Position numbers and translations under genes: made by a program
Shown here: in pieces, positions 56,889-64,000 of the stretch
Layout: every line of letters begins with the position of its first letter
Numbering within the stretch: position 1 is the first letter of the stretch
NCBI GenBank assembly: GCA_914767885.1
Contig: CAJZBQ010000016.1
Span: 620,001-684,000, forward strand
Source: Blepharisma stoltei
Lineage: Eukaryota > Ciliophora > Heterotrichea > Heterotrichida > Blepharismidae
Direction of reading: 5' to 3'
Length of the DNA: 64,000 nucleotides
The notes under the pieces: model-generated
Database searches by the model: none
Told to the model about the DNA's origin: nothing
What the model saw: the letters and a program-made list of their open reading frames with translations, nothing else

Positions 56889-58106
56889 TTAATACAAAGG
56901 GTCATCAGATAAAGCCTGCTCTATTCGTTTGGAGATGGAATTAAGCTGATAGTCAAGCTTCATGTAGCGCTTTACTAAGCCATCCTGATGGAAATACTGA
57001 CCAAGAGCGCTTTGTCGGCCTTTAGAAGAAATGTTGATTTTTGGCTCAAAACTCAAATGACTGAAGCTTTGCTGCTCGATTTTTTCGACTTTTGACTCGA
57101 CTTGGGATTTCCACTTCATATTTCTCATATAGACGCCTAAGCTTTTTAATGGGCTTTTTGCTTTGGAATGGACTTTTGGTCGGAATGTGCACCCTTCTAG
57201 CTCTTTCATGTGCTTTTTTATAGCATTTTCTTCATTTTTTAGCAGGGCTTGCTCTTTTCATTTCAGCTGTCTTGTGTAGATATCCTCATCTTGATAGTTG
57301 TCGAAGTTTATTTTATCGTTTAATATAGGGTAAAATGAGCAGTCTTTCATCTCAGCGTCTTCATTTTCTTTTTTCTTTTCGTTTCATTTATTCTGTGCAT
57401 TTAATTTCCACTTAACTGCTCTCTCACACAATGGCTCATTTGTATGCTTTTTTGATTAATTTTAAGCTATACAAAAATAAATTATTAATTGTACTTATAC
57501 ATGATAATATAGGGTATCATATTTTTCTATGACTGCAGGCTCAGTGATTTTTTGGTCCATTTTTCGTTTAAAGTCATTCTGAATATCTTTTGAAAAGCTT
57601 ACATTACTGGAGGATACTTGGTTTAATGAAATTTGTCTCAAATGAATTGAGGAAACAGAAGTGTTAGCGGCTTCATGTAAAATGACAGTGTATATTTTTG
57701 ATAGTGTGCATTTCATCGAAGTATATTTGTCGAAAATTTGCAAATAGTGTGGTACTTGGTCATAATTTAACGGAATTTTCGGCCAAATGTCTCACTATCA
57801 AAGAGTTTCAGCCAATTTTCAACCTAATGCACTTTGGTGAAATGTACACTATCAAAAGTGCATGATCATTGGACCTGCACCCGTGTTAGCTTCTTGATTT
57901 TTGTTAGAAATAGCTAATGATTGATTTGAAAAATCCCGCCGAGGCGTAGATGGTGTTGAACTAAATTTCTTTTCAGGAGTTTTTTTAGATGATTTTTGTA
58001 TAGAGTTTACTGAGGATCGTCTGGAAAACGCTTTTTTCGGTGTTTCTGGAGCTGAATGATTAGATGCGTTAACTATAAAAGAGTTAGAGGTTTTGCTGCT
58101 TTGCAT
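56889..58106 (-). CDS. CTFxPK-repeat protein
   Basis: 307 residues after removing inserts of 72 and 222 bp; the sum is divisible by 3. Residues 1-80 are Ser/Lys-rich (KKAFSRRSSVNSIQKSSKKT). The C-terminal half has three short motifs of one type: DCSFYPILN, GCTFRPKVH and HLSFEPKIN, spaced by helical Lys/Glu/Trp segments (RQLKWKEQALLKNEENAIKK). Such C-T-F-x-P-K motifs recur in protist proteins of cilia and cell cortex (established only as a loose pattern). Several Trp are TGA. Stop TAA. Confidence 0.72.
57443..57516. other. Short IES in CTFxPK-repeat gene
   Basis: A 72-bp TA-to-TA insert (TA at 57443-57444 and 57515-57516) carrying stops; removal joins VIEKYD to TNEPLCERAVKWK in frame. Confidence 0.75.
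57661..57890. mobile_element. 222-bp element with 8-bp duplication in CTFxPK-repeat gene
   Basis: Flanked by GTGTTAGC (57661-57668 and 57883-57890). Imperfect inverted ends of about 70 bp share TTTTGATAGTGT and TTTCAYCRAAGT blocks. It is the same family as the insert in the kinesin-8 gene. Removal joins KNQEANT to SVSSIHLRQI in frame. Confidence 0.82.
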
Positions 58107-58234
58107 TTTAGCCTTTTGGGGTGATTTTTTTACTCTAACTCCTCATATCCCTGATTGAATGATTTTAACGCCGTTAGAAATAAATCCACTCCCCTATCAG
58201 CCTTAAAATCAAGCTACTTATTTTTGATATTTAA

Positions 58235-58474
58235 TTATCGAGTTTGAACAATATATAATTTTTTAATCCCCATCATTGGCCGAACGATGGTTTGTTGTTC
58301 GATAAAAAAATGGGAAATAAGTGCTGCTTTTATTTGTTCTCTGCGGGTAGCAAATGCTGATTCAGCGTCTTGTTCAGACATTTGACTATACTGCCTAGAA
58401 TCGCTAGAAATGCTCTCATTTTCAATTGATAAAGGTGAGTTTTCAGGCAAATCGTAAATGTTTTTATTTGCCAT
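58235..58474 (-). CDS. Hypothetical 79-residue protein
   Basis: ATG to TAA, 79 residues: an acidic Ser-rich N-terminal half (ENESISSDSRQYSQMSEQDA) and a more hydrophobic C-terminal half (AALISHFFIEQQTIV). Composition is protein-like and no other gene overlaps. No family recognised. Confidence 0.5.
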   Translation of the reverse strand: MANKNIYDLPENSPLSIENESISSDSRQYSQMSEQDAESAFATRREQIKAALISHFFIEQQTIVRPMMGIKKLYIVQTR

Positions 58475-58839
58475 ATTATTTCTTTTTGAATTATTTTCTT
58501 AACAGTTTTTGATATGGCAAATATATTTTTTAGCTAAAAATCACATATATTTGGCAGCCGAAATAAATTTTGACGATATCAAGTCCATAATAAATTATTT
58601 AAGAAATTATAACAATTATTCAAACTTTTCGTTCTGACTCCTCGTCATAAAATTATTAAATAGCTTATAAAAATTTTTTACATGAAATTATTTAGCGTTT
58701 CGATCGTTTTTGATAAAATTTCTTCTTCCTTATCACCTTTAAAATTAATATGGTGATGGGGGATGAAATATGCACTTGACGACGCACCAATTTTGGGCAC
58801 CAAAATCGTTTTAAATTATAAACCAAGGTCAGCCTTTTA

Positions 58840-59180
58840 TTCTAATCCTTAGCTTGCCTAGAGCGGCCGTATAAGGTGGGTAAACTTTGGAGTCAGCTGG
58901 TGGCAATTTAGCCCAATATTAGTTATCCGGATGGGTTTTTGGGCCCGTTTCTTTTTTTTTCATCTCTCAAAGTGACTATCAGAAGGTATCGGGCGATCTT
59001 TGCCTCCACAGCGCTCGCAAGACGTGAAGCAAGAGGGTGTTTCTAACCCTTCAAGATTCAGCCCCCAGATCCTGAAATTGATCTCTGTTGAGACAGGGAT
59101 CAATCGTCTAAATTCGTCCGGCAACCAGGCTCAGACGATCGCAAGCGCGCAGAGGCATTGAATCTGGAATGCTTTAAGCC
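58840..59180. ncRNA. Candidate structured RNA or retroposon (GC-rich block)
   Basis: About 330 bp with much higher GC than its surroundings and no open frame. Near its right half it contains an 11-bp stem TTGATCTCTGT/ACAGGGATCAA with a TGAG loop, immediately followed by an ATCGTCT/AGACGAT stem. This suggests a folded RNA. I cannot match it to tRNA, 5S, spliceosomal, SRP or RNase P signatures. A GC-rich retroposon like those in the PPT and vWA genes is an equal alternative. Confidence 0.35.
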
Positions 59181-59192
59181 CTTTAAATTAAG

Positions 59193-59594
59193 CTATTTAT
59201 CACCGTTTGGTCCTAAGTATTTATCAAAAGTATTTATGCTTTTATTTTCGACTCTTTCGTAGCTTTGTAATTTATCAAGCTCAAATTCGCTGATAACTTT
59301 ATTTATGTAAGTTTCGATGCAGTTTTCTTTTTTTTCGAGCATTGATGAATGCCGCTTATTCTTTCTAATATGGGGAGGAGAAAACTCTTCTGACTTTTCT
59401 TTTTTGGCATTTCGAAGCAGTATTTTATTGGCACACATTTTTATTGTATTTCGTCCAGTAAGATTGCTTATTTCTTCGGATTTTTTGGAATCAGGACTAA
59501 TCGAGTTCATGATTCTGTCCAATTTTCTATTTAGCTTTAAATATCCAAGCATTGATAGAGAATTTATTGAGGATTTTCTTCTCCGGAACTCCAT
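59193..59594 (-). CDS. Hypothetical basic protein
   Basis: 133 residues, Lys/Arg/Ser/Asn-rich with a basic N-terminus (MEFRRRKSS), no membrane segment or known motif, stop TAG. Composition supports a real protein; function unknown. Confidence 0.55.
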   Translation of the reverse strand: MEFRRRKSSINSLSMLGYLKLNRKLDRIMNSISPDSKKSEEISNLTGRNTIKMCANKILLRNAKKEKSEEFSPPHIRKNKRHSSMLEKKENCIETYINKVISEFELDKLQSYERVENKSINTFDKYLGPNGDK

Positions 59595-60081
59595 TTATAG
59601 GCTTGCACTTATTTTATTTAATTAATTGAGCTGAAATAATAAAATTAAAATTCTTGGAAATGGTATAAAATTATTATAATAATATAATTTCCTCATTAAT
59701 CTGGAGCATATGATAATTACTATGTAACCTTTGAGTATTAACGCCTATTTTTCACTGTAAAAATAGAAAATTAATTATCAAAGCATTGAGAAAGCATTAT
59801 AGTATTTTAGATTAAGTTTTAAAGCAGGATTTCATTATTATCTAATTTGAAATTCTATAAAAAAAGGTATTAGGATAACTTATTTCAGATTTTTATAATT
59901 AAAATCAATGCTTTGCTGATTAATCAATTAAACTAATATAGATATAAAATAGGCATATGCAAATATTTATGTAGATTTTTTGTATTATCTAAGAAGAAGA
60001 CTTTTGTATCTTTCTTAAAACCAAGTATATTAAAAATTCTAAATTTATCAATTGAGCAGAAATCAAATTATATAAAGAGAT
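59595..60081. other. Intergenic spacer
   Basis: Very AT-rich; no gene, repeat or hairpin seen. Confidence 0.6.
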
Positions 60082-62512
60082 TTATGCCACAGACGCAACG
60101 ACAACCGTAACATCGTCTGGCTTACCCCCAGTCCAGCCATTTCCATAATTCTTCTTGACTCGCTCTTCAAACGGTGAGAATAATTTTGATTTAGATTTAA
60201 AATAAGCATACCTTCCCAGAAGATTTGCTAATTCAATAGGATTATAATTACCTTCTTTGTATTTTGATAAAAAGGCCAATATTTCCTTTGGGAAAACATT
60301 GTCCCACAGCCCATCGGACGCCATTATTATTAGGTCTCCTGCCTTTACCTTCAAGCAATAGTCGTCTGAGTCCCAAAGGCTGTCTTTAATGATATTTTTC
60401 ATTTGTTCCATGACTTCTATATATTTTTCATTGCTTAGCTTCTCTTTTAACTGCTGAATTTGTGTTAAGGAAAGCTCACGAGAAATTTGATAAGGTGTAT
60501 TAAAAAAATGTTCTTGTGGGGATGACTGAAAAATAATTCTTGGATTTCCATTAACTTTTCTAATTGTCATTATACCACAATCACCAAGATTGGAAATTTT
60601 TAGTTTATTTTTTTCTAGATTAGCTAAAATTCAAGCTGCACTTCTGGTCAAGCATAAAACCCACCCTATCCCTCCCACCTCCTTTAAAGGTAAACTGCCA
60701 GTCTTGATAATACGAAATATTAGAGATATTGCATTATTTTTGTCCTAATTGGTTCTAATTCTATTTTTAGCATGCTTGCTAGTATTAAATACTTAATTTC
60801 ATATCCCTAAATTAACAGAATTTTATATAGTAATTTTTTTGAAAATAAATGAGAGAGTTAATAGCGCAATACACTGAATTTCTCTTTTATATTTTATTTT
60901 AAACATATATCCAGTCAAATTCAACCTTAAAATGGATAGAAACAAAAATCAAATCAAGCATAATTATGCTTCGTAAATGCACGATAATACGTTGGTAGCG
61001 CTAAGTTAATATGCTTACTCCCCCCCCCCTCCGTGAGTGAACAAAACCATTAGAAAAATCGCCATTTTTTGCCCAAAAACCCACCCTCCGCGAGTTAATA
61101 GAAAAATTTTTTATGGAAAAAAAAATTGATATATAAATGATAATTAATATAATGAAATCTAGAGCTAATTCTGTTTTAATTTTAAATGAATTGCATTTTA
61201 AAACATAAATTTTATAAATTAAATTAATATTTGCTTTCAAATTTTTGCAAATTAGGATTTTTTTAAATTTCAAAAAAATTTTATAAAATTTTATATATAA
61301 ATTTTTTTAAAAAAAAAAAATTAACCTTCCTCCGTGAGTGAACAAAATTTTTTTGTTCACTCACGGGGGGGGGGGGGAGTTAGTAGATTATTCTTTAAAA
61401 GCTTTATTTTATATATAAAAAATGATAAGGCCTATTAAATTTAATACAAAAATCCGAGACATTGCTTATAATTGTAATTTTGTCTAATATGTAGTATATT
61501 CTATGATAGATATAGAGTATTTAATATATTAGCAAACATGCTATAAGTCGCACTAGAACTAGTTAGAATTGAAAAACAGCAATATCTCTTATATTTAGGT
61601 AGTTTGTTTTTGAAGGGATGAGGGGTGGGCTTCGTGGTAGGAGCACTTCCTCCACTGTTAATGTTTTTAAATGCTTCCTCAGCACATTTCTTTATTTGTA
61701 AAAATTTTGATTTTTCAGCAAATTTTTTGCAATTTTGCATAAATTCATTTGCAAAATCTTTACTGGAGACTCCATATTGATTCCAACCTCCAACACCATC
61801 AGCTACGCCGATACAATGAGCTGTAGTAAAATAAGCATCCTCGTTCTTCAAATGGCTTTTTCCCTCCGAATAAGCTCCAGTTTTCAAAACTAAATTATCA
61901 GTGTGATGATAAGGTAGAGGCTTTCTTAGAGAAGTATTTCTAAAGAGTATAATATTAGAGATACTACCTTTTTCCATATTGAGGATATTTTCTGCGATTT
62001 GAGGAAAATTCGGAATAGCAAACGAAGTACCTTTCCCTAACTCTTCCCTAAAATTAAAATAAAAGATGTTGGATTTGTAGAGATAGAAAAAAAATTAATT
62101 TATTTATTTATTTATAATTAATGGTTATTTTTAGCTAGATAATATTCGACATTATAAAAATTAACGTGTAAATATATTAAATTGAATTTTCAAGATCTAT
62201 TTAATAAAAAATTTTCCAAAATTGGGTTAAAGTAAGCAATCTGAACTGATTACCTATGGATAGCCATAGCTCAATGAAGTATTCTTTATAGGACAGTGAA
62301 TATGCTAAAGGTAACTTTACTCTCCAAGGTGGATTTGTAAAATTTCCTATAAGAAAGATAGGCTCCAAGGTATCGTTTTTACTGATAAAAATTCTTACCA
62401 GCTGTTTTCCTTTTAATCTGTTTTGTCTTGCTTGGTAATATTTGAAAGCGTTTTTAATCTTAATTTGGCAATTGTTCAGGTATTGAGCTATACTGTTCTG
62501 TGCAATTATCAT
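60082..62512 (-). CDS. Carbohydrate-binding module fused to PTC7-type PP2C
   Basis: 413 residues after removing inserts of 1005 and 184 bp; the length is then divisible by 3. Residues about 38-95 resemble a CBM20/CBM48 starch- or glycogen-binding fold: VRIFISKNDTLEPIFLIGNF, TNPPWRVKLPL and IELWLSIGNQFR. The rest is a PPTC7/PTC7-like phosphatase: KNEDAYF, GVADGVGGWNQYGV, GGSAAWILANLEKNKLKISN, NLGDCG, IMASDGLWDNV and DDVTVVVA. All metal Asp are present. The Trp of SAAW is TGA. If the fusion is right, the enzyme would dephosphorylate proteins at glycogen or paraglycogen. The weakest point is the 184-bp junction; the PP2C part alone is certain. Confidence 0.78.
60638..61650. mobile_element. 1005-bp IES with 8-bp duplication and nested MITE
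   Basis: Flanked by GCACTTCT (60638-60645) and GCACTTCC (61643-61650). The left end GGTCAAGCATAAAACCCACCC matches the ends of the 869-bp insert in the other PP2C gene. Removal at the repeat gives INSGGSAAWILANLEKN, the expected PP2C GSxA motif; no TA choice restores it. A CTCCC MITE is nested at 61015-61382. Confidence 0.82.
61015..61382 (+). mobile_element. CTCCC-type MITE nested in another IES
   Basis: TTA at 61015-61017 and 61380-61382. Near-complete copy with all four CCTCCGTGAGTGAACAAAA-type motifs; it inserted into the older 8-bp-duplication element. Confidence 0.9.
62049..62234. other. IES joining CBM and PP2C parts
   Basis: Inferred 184-bp TA-to-TA insert (TA at 62049-62050 and 62233-62234) with stops in all useful frames; removal joins GNQFRLL to REELGKGTSF in frame. 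Confidence 0.6.
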
Positions 62513-62699
62513 GTATAATTATAACCATTGGAATTATAAATTTTAAAGAGTTCTAGAATTTTTAAAGATTTATCCAAAAGAAATGATCTGATATTATAAC
62601 TTAAAGGAAGTGTAATTAAAATTAATTTTCAATCATGCTTATTTATATAAAGCCTCATTATTAATCTGCAGCCTCAAATCAAACTTAAGCCGCTTCATC

Positions 62700-63290
62700 A
62701 AAAATGGAGTCCTTGAGAAACTGGATTTTTAATCTAATAAGTTAGCTTTAAAAAGGAATCATCTCTATCTTTAATTAGCATGAGTTGACAATATAATAAT
62801 AAAGCATTTAACTCATTAGCTTTATCGAAATAATATTTTAGGATTTTCAAGGATGAAACTGAACATTTTAAGATGAGCGATAGATATATTTGAAAAGAAG
62901 ACAGACATGCTAATAACATGAAATTAATACTGAAATGGCCTTGAAATATATTATAAGGATGGTTTAGCATGAATTTTGAGTTAAATTTACCAATTTCTTT
63001 TATGAGATCTGATGCTTCTGCTGTGCCTCGGGAATTTTGATAAAAATAAGCCGAGTGCGTTTGCAAGCTGGGCACGCTAGAGTTTAATTATACAGTGGCC
63101 ACAATATTCATTTCCACAAGAAGCGTTGACTGATATATTTACTTTGTTCAAGCAAAGGAAATATTGTCGCTTTTGAATATTTTTCCAGGTTTTCCAACAG
63201 CTTCATCATTTTTTAAATTCAAGAGGCAGCAGACATAAACTGCAACTGCCACATAATGAGGTATTTTAATCATTATCGAATTGCATTTTT
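62700..63290 (-). CDS. Unresolved gene, possible RING-type zinc finger
   Basis: Broken frames on the minus strand contain SCGNEYCGHC and, in a different frame 15-20 bases later, ACPACKRTRL, together resembling a RING finger (C-G-x2-Y-C-x2-C ... C-P-x-C). Downstream, 62734-63075 is open and protein-like (GKFNSKFMLNHPYNIFQGHF). I could not find intron or IES choices that join them, so this may be a gene with several undetected inserts or a pseudogene. Confidence 0.35.
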
Positions 63291-63565
63291 ATTCAAATAA
63301 ATAAATGAAATTTCAAAGTAATTTATCACTTTTGGAATTATTAAAATTGAAAACTATTATTGAAATTATAACTTAAACGAATTGGATTATTTCATGCTAA
63401 ACTGGGCTAAAGGCGATTTTTTAAATTAAAATTTAGAGAGTTTAATCAAAAATAATTTAAATTATTTCATAGTTTCTTAAATAATATAATTCAAATTTAT
63501 TATTTTTCAGTTATTATCGAATATATTACTACATTTTCTTTTTATATATCTAAATTTAATATTAA

Positions 63566-64000
63566 TTAATAATTCATTCTATTTGAATGCTGCTTATACA
63601 CACTCATAAACCTCGCTAAAAATGCCTCAAGATGGACAATTGGTTTGCTGCCACTTTTCATTTGAAGTTCATAATCAGCTGCATGTCTAACCACCACCGT
63701 CTTGATTGCTGCGTCACTTCTTGTCACTAATTCTTTACAAAGTGTATTAAAAACCGTTGTTGGCGGTATACAGCTAGCTAAAACCTCATAAAGTTTCCCT
63801 CTCACAATTTTCAATGACTTCGGAGTCTGTTCATCCAGTACATTTGTCGCTATTTCTTTAAGATATTTTTCCCACTCAGGAATAGGAACACTTGCATCAG
63901 GATTTAGCCTTGAATTTTGTATATAAACTGTCTGCATCATCATAATAGCTCTTCTTATATTTCTATTCGAAGCATTTATAAGCTTATTTTCCAAACTCAT
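63566..64000 (-). CDS. RFC3: Replication factor C subunit (RFC3/yeast Rfc5 type), partial
   Basis: The C-terminal ~144 residues of a clamp-loader subunit; the gene continues past the window edge. Matches include ASNRNIRRAIMMMQT, PIPEWEKYLKEIA, QTPKSLKIVRGKLYEVLASC and YELQMKSGSKPIVHLEAF, the collar domain of the small RFC subunit that loads PCNA with RFC1-5 at primer ends. This wording is closest to human RFC3. The Met at the edge is probably internal. Stop TAA. Confidence 0.88.
   Translation of the reverse strand: MSLENKLINASNRNIRRAIMMMQTVYIQNSRLNPDASVPIPEWEKYLKEIATNVLDEQTPKSLKIVRGKLYEVLASCIPPTTVFNTLCKELVTRSDAAIKTVVVRHAADYELQMKSGSKPIVHLEAFLARFMSVYKQHSNRMNY

Overview
The window looks like germline (micronuclear) DNA of a heterotrich ciliate close to Blepharisma. 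Three things in the sequence support this. (1) TGA is read as tryptophan: conserved Trp positions in the phosphodiesterase, MYST acetyltransferase, IQ-motif, bystin and PP2C genes are TGA, and every gene end I could fix is TAA or TAG. (2) Introns are 15 nt long (three clear cases, all GTA...TAG). (3) Almost every gene is interrupted, inside exons, by AT-rich or repeat-bearing inserts whose exact removal between short direct repeats restores the frame and conserved protein motifs. These are internal eliminated sequences (IESs). TGA=Trp and 15-16 nt introns are established for Blepharisma; assignment to that genus is inference.

Layout. 0.4-5.4 kb: a hypothetical protein, a DYRK-type kinase, a palmitoyl-protein thioesterase with two retroposon-like IESs, and a 56-residue acylation-motif protein. 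6.3-21.5 kb: a membrane cyclic-nucleotide phosphodiesterase, then a 12-kb inositol trisphosphate receptor gene carrying six IESs; removing them leaves an in-frame 2711-residue channel. 21.7-27 kb: a decayed von Willebrand A (vWA) pseudogene and its intact paralogue. 28-35 kb: PP2C phosphatase, pseudokinase, Cys-rich surface protein, hypothetical proteins. 35-49 kb: F-BAR protein, kinesin-13, mitochondrial ribosomal protein L17, a large coiled-coil protein, kinesin-8, MYST acetyltransferase. 50-64 kb: IQ-motif protein, two ARF-family GTPases, a multi-pass membrane protein, bystin, a CTFxPK-repeat protein, small proteins, a carbohydrate-binding-module/PP2C fusion and the end of an RFC subunit.

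Mobile DNA. At least seven families of small non-autonomous elements are present: a CTCCC-ended MITE with 3-bp TNA target duplications (about 14 copies); a 2.36-kb foldback element with ~555-bp inverted arms and TA duplication; two SINE-like families with 9-13 bp duplications; two families with 8-bp duplications; and short hairpins. No transposase gene is seen. Several inserts sit in exons at targets lacking TA (TGA, TCA, 8-bp and 10-bp duplications), so removal there cannot follow a strict TA-to-TA rule. That is the most unusual signal in the window.

The genes have no single pathway in common. Signalling (IP3 receptor, phosphodiesterase, kinases, PP2Cs, ARFs) and cytoskeleton (two kinesins, coiled-coil and IQ proteins) dominate. 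I recognised no tRNA, rRNA, CRISPR array or promoter consensus.
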